From Gerris lacustris (taxonomy: Eukaryota > Arthropoda > Insecta > Hemiptera > Gerridae), in assembly GCA_951217055.1 (NCBI GenBank), contig OX578279.1, positions 73,319,131 to 73,383,130 on the forward strand: DNA of 64,000 nucleotides, written 5' to 3'. The position numbers were made by a program, and so were the translations under genes. Under the pieces are notes generated by a model, which worked only from the letters and a program-made list of their open reading frames with translations, made no database searches and was not told where the DNA came from. Shown here piece after piece: positions 24,873-37,740 of this stretch. The first letter of the stretch is position 1. Each line of letters starts with the position of its first letter.

Positions 24873-24915
<43 letters not shown>
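24745..24915 (-). repeat. 5S rRNA-derived repeat fragment with hairpin and homopolymer tail
   Basis: On the minus strand 24750-24793 reads gtggtcagtacttggatggg followed by tgaccg, which is the internal promoter/3' half of 5S rRNA, preceded by an 'agcagc' match to box A. Next to it is a perfect hairpin gaggccact-tt-agtggcctc (24815-24834), then 'gtaccccgtacccg' and about 42 T. It is too short and altered to be a 5S gene; more likely part of a 5S-type SINE. Confidence 0.65.
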
Positions 24916-24916
<1 letters not shown>

Positions 24917-25671
24917 CGAGTATGAACTTCTACTATCAACATTTTGATCTAACTGGTACAATTATGTCATTGGTAAGCTCTAATTAATAATCCTCGTTGA
25001 ATTTTAAAATTGCTTCGACTTTAAATATTTACATTATTGCTTAGTAGATTTACAGTGAAACTTATAAAATTACTTTAATCCGTATTTATACCTATAATAA
25101 ATTGGCCAAGTGCGTGCTAAGGGTCCATTGGCACATTAACAAATAGGGCAAGTTCGTTTACCAGCATAATCGGCCAAGACATATCAAGATGGCAGCAATT
25201 TAAATGTTTGTTTCAGCTGCAACTTTTGAACCATTTATTACAATGTGGTGATACAAACGCCTCTGTATGCATTTTTATTTTCCAAACTCAATAAAATTAC
25301 TCCGATGTGTACCCATTTTTACAATTTTTGATATTTTCATGATTTTGGCTCCTAAACTCGAAAAGCTTTACGAAAAAAAGACACCAAAAAGCGTTAAACT
25401 TGTAACAGGAAGGTAGGAGTACGTAGGAGGTGTGCAATCAAGTTTGCCCGCTCTCTATAACTAACTTCTAACTTTTATTATTAGGTAACTTCTATTAGCC
25501 ATTTTGGCACCAAGTTCCGAAGGGAACTATAATTAAAGGTATTATGATAACGTACCTAGTTTCTTCAATTGATTTTCCTCTGTAATTAGATTTTGGTAAA
25601 AAAAAACCAAAAAAAAAACCGAAATCCATGTTTATAGTGCATGTTAAATATTACTACCGAATATATATATA

Positions 25672-25725
25672 GGATAATATATAGGAATATATATATAGGA
25701 TATATAGGATATATATATAGGAAAA
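25672..25725. repeat. Short AT-rich tandem (tataggata-type)
   Basis: Alternating 'atatataggata' units, imperfect. Confidence 0.6.
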
Positions 25726-25815
25726 TAATCCTATCACATATTTTTATTCGACATAATGCAGTAGGGAAAATCTATTAAAGAGGATAAAGATGTAATTAAA
25801 GATGACTATCTTCTT

Positions 25816-25989
25816 AGCAATATCTATTTGCTGAAGATTTTTATAGCAATATCTATTTACTGAGGATTTTTATAGCAATATCTATTTGCTGAGGATTTTT
25901 ATAGCAATATCTATTTGCTGAAGATTTGTATAGCAATATCTATTTGCTGAAGATTTTTATAGCAATATCTATTTGCTGAAGATTTTTAG
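25816..25989. repeat. 29-bp tandem repeat, six copies
   Basis: Unit agcaatatctatttgctgaa + gatttttat; starts at 25816, 25845, 25874 and so on, with only one or two changes per copy. Confidence 0.9.
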
Positions 25990-26526
25990 AAGTTTGATTT
26001 TCAAGTTTAATTCTAGGAAAGCAATGTATACCTTAGGCTAGCTTAGGCCCGAATTTCTGTCTAGTAGTGCTTACCCCCACCAAGAATTTCAGAGAATAAG
26101 CCCTAGCATAGAGTCACACGAGGAGTTCAATTTTTAGCTCTGGAGGTGTACAGCGTACACTTACAACAATGTCTCACTCATATAACCAATACCAATAAAT
26201 GTAAACAATACATAACTATATCACTTTATTTCACTCACCAAAGCCCCGTTAAATTTTGTTTTATGACATATTGCATTTATGAAACTATTTTAAATGTAAA
26301 ATGGCGTTTTTTAACTTTTACAATTGATTATAGTTGATGTCTAAAAGTCTAGTAAAAGCGTTAGACTTAATACATATTATTGCTGTTGTCAAAAGTAATA
26401 TTTATTTTTTTTCTAGTTGCCTTTTGTTTTGGACCTAAATTTCTTTGCTGGTCTTCTGTCAAGCTTCTGTCTATTTCGTATTCTAGTTAAGTTTCTAAAG
26501 ATACATCTTTAGACCAGTACACTTAA

Positions 26527-26826
26527 GCCTTGTCCACACTAGTAGACATGTCTAGCGATTTGTCTATAGACATCGGCTGAGACAAACGGCGTCTACGGTC
26601 TCGTTGCTAGACCAAAAATCGCATTTCTATGGTTTTCCATTCTAAATGGTAGACATGGTGCAACATTAGGCATGTTGCCCAACGTGTCTACAAGTGTGGA
26701 CGCTAGACCTAGACCATAGTCGGTCTCAGAAGATGTCTATAGACACGTTGCGAGACATTTCTGTAGACGGTCTATGAGACCGTCTACAGAAATGTCTCGC
26801 AACGTGTCTACTGGTGTGGACTAGGC
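26527..26826. mobile_element. piggyBac-type MITE with TTAA duplication
   Basis: 300-bp element flanked by TTAA at both ends (26523-26526, 26827-26830). Termini gccttgtccacactagtaga and the near complement of it at the right (...ctactggtgtggactaggc). The right half holds a second, almost perfect palindrome centred near 26774 ('tagacggtctatgagaccgtcta'-type, arms 'cgttgcgagacatttctg'). Confidence 0.8.
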
Positions 26827-26830
26827 TTAA

Positions 26831-27271
26831 GATGCAAAATGCTGTTTATCAGAGTCAATACTTTTTCTTAATTGTGATAAACATTAATTTTAAGGTGAGG
26901 AAATGAAATAAAACTTTTAAAATATATTTATTTATTAGCCTGTAAAAAGTAAAATACATTTTTAAGCATACTTATTTCATCTAAAATAAAGTATCCTCCT
27001 TTAGAACAAGCTTAAGATTTTTTACTTTAAGTTCATATATTAAATTAAATTATAATTATAATTAAACGTTGTATAATTTATTCTTATTACTGTCCAGAAC
27101 CAGTATAATAAAGTTTAATTATAGGCTAAATGAGAAGAGATGAATTATGCTGTTTTGAGGTTGTAGCTTGGACACATTTTACATTAGTTAAAAAAAATTA
27201 GATACAGTCTTTTGTTTGATAAATTAGTTTTTTAAGGTGTTGTTTCTGTCTTGGGTGTTTTTTAACAATTT
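26831..27271. other. 3' flank of transporter terminal exon C
   Basis: AT-rich, no gene. AATAAA on the minus strand at 27077-27082 could end the C transcript. Confidence 0.35.
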
Positions 27272-28415
27272 CTAAGACGGACACGACGGTTGTTCTTTTT
27301 GAATCTGTGTTAACGATTTGTTTGCAGTTTCGTCCATGTATTTATATAAAATAACTAACCCTAAGAAGGATATGATCGAATAAAATACGAAGTTCGTATA
27401 GACGCCGAGGTAATCGTCGAACAGCTGGTACTGCTTGATCGACCCAAAGAGAAGGAAGTTTCTTAGAATGTTACAATAAATACCCGACGCAGAGCGTAGA
27501 TTGGAAGGAAAGTATTCCGCTTGCAACGTGGTTTGCAGAGGGCCTAATCCGATGTTGAGACCTATACAGTAAATGACGAAACCCGCATAAGATATCCACT
27601 CCATGCCGGATACATCATAAGCAGATTCTCTTTCGAAGAAGAAATAAGCTCCAAGAATGGCACTGCTTACGGCTACTAATAGTGTAGACCAAATAACTAG
27701 AGGTCTTCTTCCGAGTCTGTCTGCTAAGAATGCTGCTGCGATTGTTGCTGAAAGAAGAATTATACCCATTCCGATGGAGATGTAGTCGGCTGGGATTTGA
27801 CCACCCGTGCTTTTTGAAAACGTTTGAGTTATAAAATTCTGGATGGTCGCCGTACCACCTAGATACTTAACAAGGCCGAAAACGGTCATAATTACAAGAG
27901 GCTTCCGACAACTAGGTGAAAAAATCAAATCTTTCCAACCTCCTTTAAGTTCCATTTTTTCCTTTGTAATTGAGTCGCTCATCGACTTCAATTCTTCGGC
28001 GACATCCTCACCTCCCCTTAGCCACATCAAAGATAGTTCCGCTCCACGTACGTCTGATCTCATTAGAAGGGAGTAAGGTGATTCAGGCATGAAGACGAAA
28101 GTGGCGAAGAACAAAATTGCTGGTATTGCCGAAACGTAGATATAATTTTCGTAACTTAAGAACGGTCCGGTGCAGTAAGAGTAGAGCACTCCTACGAACC
28201 ACATGGTCTGCAAGTGTCCGCAAAGTTCTCCTCTCATGTTGGGTTGTGCTATTTCAGCCAAATATGGAGGCCCAGCTGTAAAAAAGAAGCCGATAGCCAC
28301 GCCTTGAAGAACCCTCGCTATGAACAAGTAGATCATGGACCTGGTGAATATTTGAATTATCCATGATAGGAGTACTAGAGGGAATGTCAGCAACAGTCCT
28401 ACCTTCCTTCCCCAT
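27272..28415 (-). CDS. MFS sugar-porter terminal exon C (Tret1-like); 5' exons not adjacent
   Basis: Intact 381-codon terminal exon beginning after acceptor TGTTCTAG with (xx)A TGG GGA AGG AAG = WGRK, the same phase-2 junction as in A, B, D and E. Landmarks: IAQPNMRGEL (E...RG), MPESPYSLL, LVKYLGG in TM7, DRLGRRPLV, GLGPLQTT in TM10 and ETANKSLTQIQ. It resembles exon 3 of B throughout. No exon 1 or 2 is present between 28415 and D's terminal exon: that interval is inverted repeats and (TA)n. D's exons 1-2 (36594-36642, 34418-34601) are in phase with this acceptor (AA+A = Lys) and would give a 458-residue protein. It is therefore either an alternative terminal exon of the D gene or a copy that lost its 5' end; the uninterrupted frame argues that it is used. 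Confidence 0.85.
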
Positions 28416-28519
28416 CTAGAACATCAACACCAAAAAATTATTGCTATTTAGGATCATTTAATGAATTAATAAGGTATTCCTATGGCCGAATTTATATAGA
28501 TCTCACAGACTAAGTTTAA

Positions 28520-29340
<821 letters not shown>

Positions 29341-29794
29341 AAAGTAGGTATTCATCTGATTTTTGAAAGAATTTGGATGGTTTGTCGAATGGAGCCCTCG
29401 GATAGTCTCATAATTATTTCAACCATATGCAATCATTGACATGGGGTAAATTCGTACTTTTATTCATGTAAAAAATCAAAAAATGTCTGGCAAATTAAAA
29501 AAAGGAGGGAGATGGAAATAAATAAATAAGGTAATAATGGATTGTAAAAGCATACCTACCATAATAAACGTACGCTAGAGAACTATGTGCCACACTTATT
29601 ACATAACCCCGATTTACTTTCTCATCTATGATGTATACTGGGATCCCAGACCCTCCTACTTCTCCTGCTTTTCCTACTTCTCCTACTTTTCCTACTTTTC
29701 TGACCTTAAAACCCACTGGGACCCCTGAGTAAACAATCATTTTTCAAACGCCACTGCAAAAGAAGCCTACTTTCTTTGACCCCGGCCTTAACCC

Positions 29795-30835
29795 TTTAAA
29801 TGTTTTTACTTTTTTTGTATAAAGAGAAGATATTGTGATGGCGCGAAATTTCTATTTTAGATTTGATGGTTTTACACGTTTTGAGATCTCTTGAGTCCAA
29901 AAAAAAAAATGTTCGTCTGTCGTCTGTGCAGACGCGTGGAGCTTATACTACTGAGCCGATTTTGACGAAATTTGACGTAAATGTTTAGAAAAATCATACC
30001 CTGAGACAAAACGCAGAAATAAATATATATAATCTCTTTTGTGTCCAAAGGGGTAAAAAATAAAAAAACTTCTTTATAAGGTAATATTTCGTCCCTTAAT
30101 TTCGGAACATCTTCAAACCTGTAATTAACTCTTTCAATAACCACACTAACTTTTTATCTATAACATTTACATATTTCTTAATTATATTACATAGATTATT
30201 GTTGAGTCGTTTGAGAAGTTTAGCTTCTTCTTGTTCTGTATTTTTCTTTAGATGTTTTATTGGCTTTAACTGACTTGCCAAGCTATTATCCATTTTATAT
30301 ATATATATAATATAAATATATGTTGTCCCCTTATTTTTGAATATTTATAATATCTTTTGTGTCCAAAGGGGTAAAAAATAAAAAAACTTCTTTATAAGGT
30401 AATATTTCGTCCCTTATTTATATTATATATATATATATAAAATGGATAATAGCTTGGCAAGTCAGTTAAAGCCAATAAAACATCTAAAGAAAAATACAGA
30501 ACAAGAAGAAGCTAAACTTCTCAAACGACTCAACAATAATCTATGTAATATAATTAAGAAATATGTAAATGTTATAGATAAAAAGTTAGTGTGGTTATTG
30601 AAAGAGTTAATTACAGGTTTGAAGATGTTCCGAAATTAAGGGACGAAATATTACCTTATAAAGAAGTTTTTTTATTTTTTACCCCTTTGGACACAAAAGA
30701 TATTATAAATATTCAAAAATAAGGGGACAACATATATTTATATATTATATATATATAAAATGCAGAAATAAATTTTAGCTCCAAATTTGGAGACGTTTCC
30801 CCACCAAAAAAAAAACTCAGAAAAAACATTTTTGC
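29795..30835 (+). repeat. Dispersed repeat family J split by a nested insertion
   Basis: 29795-30023 and 30761-30835 together match the uninterrupted copy at about 42140-42440 ('gattttgacgaaattt', 'gaaaaatcataccct', 'gtttaaactact'-type text). The break falls within 'gcagaaataaat', present on both sides of the insert. Confidence 0.7.
30024..30760. mobile_element. Insert made of identical inverted copies, each with a 65-codon ORF
   Basis: A minus-strand copy (about 30035-30305) and a plus-strand copy (about 30420-30710) are exact complements. Each encodes the same 65 residues (MDNSLASQLKPIKHLKKNTE...; 30096-30293 on minus, 30442-30639 on plus). After the ORF stop a second frame continues with ERVNYRFEDVPKLRDEILPY, suggesting a frameshifted larger protein. 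Between the copies is another minus-oriented 3' piece. Flanked by a 12-bp duplication gcagaaataaat. The protein family is not recognised. The absence of differences between arms implies a recent event or assembly duplication. Confidence 0.7.
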
Positions 30836-31383
30836 ACCATCGCAATTTTTTCTTTCCCTCTATGTATATTTCTGGTGTAAAGTAAAACAGGATCTATTTA
30901 TTGATTAAGATGAAGAAAAAAAAAAAAAAAAATTAAAAAAAAAATAAAAAAAAAAGATTACAATAAAAAGTTATTTATTTGTGTTTCTTTTGACATTTTA
31001 TATGGCACATTGTATTTTTTATAATATCAATATATTTTCGTCGTCACAACGATTTAAAAAAAAAAAAAAACATTTTAAAAATTTGCACTTGGTTTTACAA
31101 AATTTATTTTTTGATAAACTCTGATAGAATAAATTTAAAAGTTATTTTTTTTAAATTCACACCTTACCAATAGCTAATAATGTTGATTATGTGCAATTTA
31201 TATATATTGCACTAATAAATTGAGCAAATTATGCACTAAAATTTAAGTCACTTTTATATTAAAATTGAGCAAATAACGTTGATTATGTGCAATTCAAATA
31301 TATTGCACTAATAAATTGAGCAAAATAACACTTGAGCAAATTGTTTATTTAAAAATAAGTTAAGTATTATAATGAGTTACTAT

Positions 31384-31389
31384 TTTATT
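31384..31389 (-). terminator. Candidate polyadenylation signal of transporter D
   Basis: AATAAA on the minus strand about 113 nt beyond the D stop. In AT-rich DNA this hexamer is common, so support is modest. Confidence 0.35.
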
Positions 31390-31501
31390 AATTAGTCTCT
31401 GAAATTTAACTTTATTGATTAAAAAATTATAACTAATGAGCATTAAAATTTAATTAAGGTGAATATTTTACTGTAATAATAATATTTAGATGGTAAAACA
31501 G

Positions 31502-34500
31502 TTAGTTTTTATTTTGAATTTCATTCAGTGATTTGTTAGCCGTTTCTTCCATGTAGGCAACTAGGAAGAATAATCCGATGAAAGAGACAACGGCAAATAA
31601 AACGAAGTTCGAATAGACGCCGATGTAATCATCTAATAATTGATATTGCTTAATTGAAACGAAGCACAGAATGTCGCTAATTATGGTGGTGTAGCCCCCT
31701 GCTGCTGCACGGACATGAGATGGGAAGTATTCGGCTTGTAGCGTCGTCTGTACCGGTCCTAAACCCAGATTATAGGTGATGCAGTAAGCTGCGATACCAG
31801 CATAAACAATCCAGTTATAACTTGTTACGTCTAGATCGGTTTGTCTTTCCAAATAGTAGTAGCCTGCGATGACAGCACTACTAATACCAAGCCCTGCAGT
31901 CGAGAAAATCACGAGCGGCTTGCGACCGAACCTATCCGAGACGAATGCTGCGAAAATTGTAGTGATTATTAAAACCAATCCCATGATGATTGTCATGAAA
32001 TCCGCGTCTCTTGGGTCATCGACACTCTTGGCGAATGTCTGGGTTGCAAAGTTGGTGATAGTGGTGGTCCCACCCAAGTACTTTACGATGCAAACTACAC
32101 TGATGATAGCAAGCGGCTTTTGACACTTTTTTGAATAAAACAGATCCTTCCAACCACTCCTGTCTCCATTTTCTTCTGAAGACAAAGAGACAGCATCCTC
32201 GATAGACTTGATTTCACCCTGTACATCACCATCCCCTCTCAACCAACATAGAGATTCTTCCGCCTCTTTTCTCTTCTCGGACATCATCAGGAAATAAGGC
32301 GTCTCGGGCATGAAGTAGAAACACGCCAAGAACATAAATGCCGGTATGGTAGATACTATAATGTAATTCTGATAAGAAAGGAAAGGCCCGGTGCAGAAAG
32401 AGTAGAGCACCCCGACGAACCACATGGTCTGCAGATGTGCGCCTAATTCACCTCGCATATTGGGTTGAGCTATTTCCGCTACGTAAATGGGTCCGATAGT
32501 GTAAAATATTCCGATAGCTATTCCTTGGATGATCCTCGCCGCATAAAGGCCGACCAAGGACCTCGTCAATAAAGTTATCAACCAGGATAGGATGACCAAA
32601 GGAAAGGTCATCAGTATACACGGCTTCCTCCCCCATCTGAAAACAGAATAATTGCATTTCTGAAGCTAAATTTTGCTATAAGTTATCCAAACTATAATTT
32701 TAATAATTTAGGGAGAGGAAACCGTGTATTCGTTTTGAAGAAGGCAAATGACATTTTTAATCGTTCAAATTATCGTAAATTTTAATGTCGCTCAATAATA
32801 AAAATGCTATTTAGATTTTAAACCACTTCCTGTATAGCCTAAATTTAATTATCACATATTTAATTTAATTTAATAATTAAATACATTTAATTGGAATAAC
32901 AATCTATCATTTACTTATATTTGTATATGGTTGAGTGAAGCGTCGCTACTTTTAACGAAGCTGTAGAACTAGGAAGAGTAGGTTCTTGAGTTAATGTTAG
33001 AAAGAGTAGGTAAAAGTTTCTTGAGTTAATGTTAGGAAGAGTAGGTATAGGTTTCTTGAGTTAATGTTTGGAAGAGTAGGTAGAAGTTTCTTGAGTTAAT
33101 GTTATGAAGAGTAGGTATAGGTTTCTTGAGTTAATGTTAGGAAGAGTAGGTATAAGTTTCTTTAGTTAATGTTAGGAAGAGTAGGTAGAAGTTTCTTGAG
33201 TTAATATTAGGAAGAGTAGGTAGAAGTTTCTTGAGTTAATGATATGAGTTACCATCAAAACTTTACTACAACTTTTTCTGACATCTTGGTGCCATTCAGA
33301 CGAATCGTCTACTTACAGTTAGTCAGAGATTGGTGCTAAAATAAACTTTTTATTCTTCTTTCTTTCGTCTTTTATTCTGTTAAAAGTATATTTTTATATT
33401 CATGTGTAGGTTTTACTTAAATATGCTATGAACTTGCCGGAATAAGCTATCTAAGAAATAGGTTTTAACTTCTACCTTAAATTCCTTATTTACTTTAAAA
33501 CTTCTTAATTATTCTGGTGCAGTCTTTAAGAAATCATGTTATCATCGCACTAAATTAAAAATAGACTGCCAATTAGTGTGGCACATATTAACATTAACGT
33601 TATATTACTTTATTGTAATATTGTGTAAAAACGATTAATAGTTTTTAGTGATCTTTAACACTTCATAGCGGTGCCGCTGTTGGTTTAACTAAAAAATTGT
33701 ATTTGTAAATAATGTTTGTCTCATTGAATAGATTAAGTTTGATTTTTTCCCGACCTAAAATTCCAATTTTAAATTTGAAGTTCACGTTTACGCAAGCGTT
33801 GCGCGTGAACGCTTGAACGGATAACGTTGTCCAACGAATTCGTCCTGGGCATTGGTAAAATGAACATGTCTACCCAATTTCATCAAAATCGGTCAACATT
33901 TACTCAAGTTATCGTCGCACGTTTCAGGATTCGCGGACACACAGACCGACAGACAAGGAACCAAAAAGATTCCCTGATGTGTGAAACGGATTTGTCTTGG
34001 AATTTTTAAAATCGGAGAGTTAAAACTTTTTTGTTCTCAAAAGTGAACACCGTTACCTTCGGTAAGCTCGGAAGAGAATTGACAAGTCATGCACCATGAC
34101 ATAATGAGCGAATTTTCAAAGAAATCTGCGTATTATTGGCTTATGATAATATAGGAAAATCTTGGTTTTGAATTTGGATGGGTGAAAAGAAAATTGGTAC
34201 ACAGAGGTACGTTGTACAAAAGTCAAAATATTATATACCATACATACATAAAAAAAAGTGTTAAATTTTTAGAATCGATTAAGAATGGTCTAAAACGGAT
34301 TTCCATGGAGAAATTTATCAAAAATTGGCATACAAATTTTTTTGAAGCTAATGCGCTAATTGCTTCATTTTCTTTGAAAATTCGCTAACATGTTTGATGA
34401 ATTATTTTTTAACTTACTTATCTGCGATGTATCCGCAAGGAACTGGACCGAGAAGTTCACCTACTTCTATAATGGCAACCAGCCATGAAAGTTGATCAGT

Positions 34501-36642
34501 GTCTAAACCTGCGATTTCTGTATTAGACGAATCTAGGAGCCAAACCATCAGTGGAGTGTACCAGACGAAACAGACCGATGTCATCATGCTGCATAGTAAA
34601 CCTAGCCAATGTACAATCGTCATTAATTTTCTAAGCAATTTTAAATAAATTAATGATACATTGTCATATTTTACTCCATAAGTTACTATAAAAATTTAAG
34701 TTCAGTTTATATTTTTGAATTAACACATCAATTCAATAAAAGTAAATAAATAGTGTCCCGAAGAAATAATCTCAAATCAGTGATTTGTCAAACGAATTAA
34801 ACTTCTTGCGATAAGTCGAATTGGTCGTTAGTTATAGTTTAATTTAAATCAAATTATAATTACTATTTACAAAGGGAGACAGACAGAGAAAAATAGACTT
34901 CAGCGCCGGGACTCGAACCACGGACCTCCCTCTCATTTCCAGTGTGCGGGAGCTCTAACCATTTAAGCTACATTGGTAGTGGTACAGTAGTAATTTGATT
35001 TAAATTAAAATTTAAACGTTCCATAATATGAATACGACAAAAACTAATAAAAATCGAATTTCTAATTGATTGTACTAAGTACAGGTTGAGTACTTTATAA
35101 TTACAAGCGTATTTCTCGGTCTAGTTCTATTGTCATTTGTTGACTTTTAAGACTTGTAGAATAAATTTGAAAGCTTAATTCGGGATTAGGTATCGATATC
35201 GTCAGAGGAAATTATTCTTCAGTGTAGCTTAATTGGTTAGAGCTCCCGCACACTGGAAATAAGGGGGAGGTCCGTGGTTCGAGTTCCGGCACTGAAGTCT
35301 ATTTTTCTCTGTCTATCTCCCTTTGTAAATAGTAATTAAAATTTGATTTAAATTAAAATTTAAACGTTCCGTCGTATGAGTACTACCAAAAACTTATAAA
35401 AATTGAATTTATAGTTTAATGTTATTGGTTCGTTAGTAGTATACTGTTCCGATCTTTAATATTCATGGGCCATAAAATCATCAAGGTCTTAAGTAATTAT
35501 GCATAAAAACTACCAGTTCTTAAAAAATGTTGGTAAAACTACTTACATACTTACTTAAACAATAATATAATCTCAAACAAAACTTTCTAAGAATACATTA
35601 TAATGACTAAATTTACATAGTACTGAATTTACATAATACTGAATTTTAATCCAACAATATCTAATTTAATTAATTTATAAGTGTTCAACAGGTGTTTGTT
35701 TACATTTAATTAGTTTTTAAGGGATGGCACCTCCAAATTTAAAGCTAAAATTAATTTCTCAAATTCGCTACAGGGTGTGTTTTTTCTGAACAATACATGT
35801 ATGTCAAATTTAATTGACATCTGCCTTGAAATATAGGCTCCAAGCGTCAGTACAAATTATAGACATTTAAAAAACCCTATTTTAGGACAAGGGGGACTTT
35901 AGATTCTAGGATGTTCATCATAATCTAAAAATAGAATTTTATGACTACCAAAATATTATATTATTTTTCTACACCGATAAAGCCACGAGAAAGTACTAAA
36001 ATTATTTTAATTATTAATTTTTCGAGTATAAAATTTAATTGCTTTAAATCAATGACATATTTTATTTGCTTCAGTATTACATATAGTGCGTTTCATTGAG
36101 ATTATTTATTAGTATGTTTCTCTTATAGTAGAGTTCTCACATAGTGATTTCATTGATTAAAAGCAATAAACCTATTTATGTAATTCGATGACACTCTACA
36201 GTTAACTTCCTTCTAATTAAAAAAAAAAAAAAATCTATAAATAATGATGTATTAATTGAATTCTTTGAATATACGAATAGTGACTTTCTATTAACAGCCA
36301 AAGTGATTATTTTTATTTATCATAACAAATTTTAATTTTTAATCTTAACTTCGCATCTAGGAAATATTAATTTAAAATCAGCTGTTTCTATCCAGATTTA
36401 ATTTAATTTAATATTTGTTAATATTAATGAACTAATTCAACATTTAGGTTATTAAAAATCAATTGCTTACATGATTAATAAAATCTTAAAAAAAAAAAAA
36501 CTCAAAAATTCAACAATAGCACTTAATATTGTCTATAATGTTTAATTAGATAAGTTAATATGAAAAAAGTATAAATAAAATAGTAATACTCACAACTAAA
36601 AGTTGCTATATATTGCCTTAAAATTGCCTTTGACCACTTCAT
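31502..36642 (-). CDS. MFS sugar-porter transporter D (Tret1-like), three exons
   Basis: Membrane solute carrier, sugar-porter family. Exons: 36594-36642, 34418-34601, 31502-32636; 455 aa. Donors T|GTGAGT (phase 1) and AA|GTAAGT (phase 2); acceptors TTGGCTAG and TTTTCAG. N-terminus MKWSKAILRQYIATFS is nearly that of B. Landmarks: ADKWGRK (~76-82), E...RG (~132-139), PETPY (~188-192), VKYLGG in TM7 (~262), DRFGRK (~312), GLGPVQTT in TM10 (~369), ETANKSLNEIQNKN C-terminus. The TM7 Gln pair is Lys-Tyr, the following Asn is Thr, and the TM10 Trp is Thr. Intron 2 (1.8 kb) holds a 35-bp minisatellite and dispersed repeats; intron 1 (2.0 kb) holds an inverted tRNA-like pair. Exons 1-2 may also splice to terminal exon C. 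A TATA box and the block shared with B lie upstream. Confidence 0.93.
32966..33242. repeat. 35-bp minisatellite in intron 2 of D, about eight copies
   Basis: Unit gtttcttgagttaatgttag + gaagagtaggtagaa, with few changes between copies. Confidence 0.9.
33645..34080. repeat. Dispersed repeats in intron 2 of D
   Basis: 33650-33925 is collinear with 19385-19660. 33925-34080 continues with an inverted end of the 'gcttccgagc' family ('cacacagaccgacagaca', 'gaaacggatttgtcttgg', 'cggtaagctcgga'). Confidence 0.65.
34085..34390 (+). repeat. Dispersed repeat ('gcgaattttcaaagaaatct'), copy 2
   Basis: Collinear with 21213-21780, including the end 'gaaaattcgctaa'. It stops just short of exon 2 of D. Confidence 0.7.
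34840..35420. repeat. Inverted pair of tRNA-derived units in intron 1 of D
   Basis: 34900-34978 (minus) and 35222-35297 (plus) both read as a tRNA-like head: A box tagcttaattgg (plus copy) and B box ggttcgagttc, with complementary 'cagtg'/'cactg' ends. Anticodon-arm pairing is poor, so not a functional tRNA. Both are followed by 'aaaaatagacttcag' complements and 'tttgatttaaattaaaattt' flanks that also surround the palindrome at 58346-58483. Confidence 0.65.
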
Positions 36643-36777
36643 TATTTCTTTAATAATTAGTTACAGCTTTTAAATAAGATTTTTATAAGATTTTAATCAC
36701 AAATTTGTTAATTTCTTTTTACTTTTTCTATTGATTTTTACTTATTTATTTGTTGATGTTAAAAAGGCAAACAAAGT

Positions 36778-36872
36778 TGGCCAAAATGGCCACTCCACTG
36801 CGGCTTGACTCCTTCTTCTATCACTTCTCTATTGTAAAAGAATAATTTTATTCAACGATCCTAATTTATATA
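36778..36872 (-). promoter_or_regulatory. Candidate core promoter and 5' leader block of transporter D
   Basis: Minus strand: TATATAAA at 36872-36865, 'ttcttttaca' at the initiation distance, then at 36804-36778 the same 27-nt block as before B. The ATG of exon 1 is about 136 nt further on. The match to B is exact within the block and stops abruptly at its edges apart from 'gatgtta' nearby. Confidence 0.6.
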
Positions 36873-37364
36873 GTTAATGTGAAGATAAAACACGCGTTGT
36901 ACTCTCCTTTTTTTGCAAATACTGCTAATTCCTTTATGTTACGTGATATGTCTGTTCAAATAATTCACAAAATACATTCTCCGAAACATTTTATTACACG
37001 ACACGTTTTGAATTTAAGTAAATATTTAAAATCTTATAAAAATAAAATGTAAAGGTTATTTTTTTCATTTTTCTTATAAAACTTAGTGTTGGATTATTTA
37101 TTTTACCTTAAGAGTAAATAGCTCGTGCCGTGTTACTTTGAAATATTTGATTACATCCTTGGTGAAAATATTCAAAGACTTATTACTATGATAATAAGAT
37201 TAGTTATTACTATGATAGAATATGTATTATGGTGTCAAAACAGACGTTACTGAATGAGGATGGGTAACTGATCCACAGTTGTATCTGCTACCATCTAGAT
37301 CCTGGAGCCATAAAGAGAACATAATTATTAGGCTAGGCGCACACTGCAGACTGTCTGCGGTGTT
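36873..37364. other. Upstream flank of transporter D, no gene seen
   Basis: AT-rich sequence; possible distal promoter. Confidence 0.3.
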
Positions 37365-37740
37365 GAAATGTATGGGTTAAGAAGGAGTCTAATAGTATCG
37401 AGGTTGCAGCGTCTAAGAAATGAGGAAATCATGCAGCAGATGGAGGCTGAGCAATCAGTTGTTGAAAGGATTGAGGAGCGTTCTCTTCGGTGGTATAGAC
37501 ACGTCCAAAGCATGGGAGAAGAAAGATGGCCTCACCGAATATTGCATTGGTTGCCGCCTGGTCGAAGGAAACGAGGACGTCCAAGAGCAACCTAGAGAAG
37601 AGGTGTGGCCAGAGCTATGATAGCCCGCAACTTACAGGATAAAGACTGGTTAGAACGTTTTGCGTGGAGCATGGGAATAGGGTAACTGCTGCTAAATGGA
37701 GAATCCCTCAAAAGTTAAAGTAAGAGTTCAAGCCGACAAT
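37365..37740 (+). pseudogene. Non-LTR retrotransposon (LINE) 3' coding fragment, RTE/CR1-type tail
   Basis: Plus-strand frame reads LRRSLIVSRLQRLRNEEI, then RSLRWYRHVQSMGEERWP and PPGRRKRGRPRAT, the characteristic post-reverse-transcriptase tail of many LINE ORF2 proteins. The expected Trp after RGRPR-T is a TAG stop, after which GVARAMIARNLQDKDWLERF continues in frame. 5'-truncated and dead. Confidence 0.75.

Noticed and set aside
35222..35297. Functional tRNA gene
   Set aside because: A and B boxes are good, but the anticodon arm does not pair, and an inverted twin lies 240 bp away: a tRNA-derived repeat.
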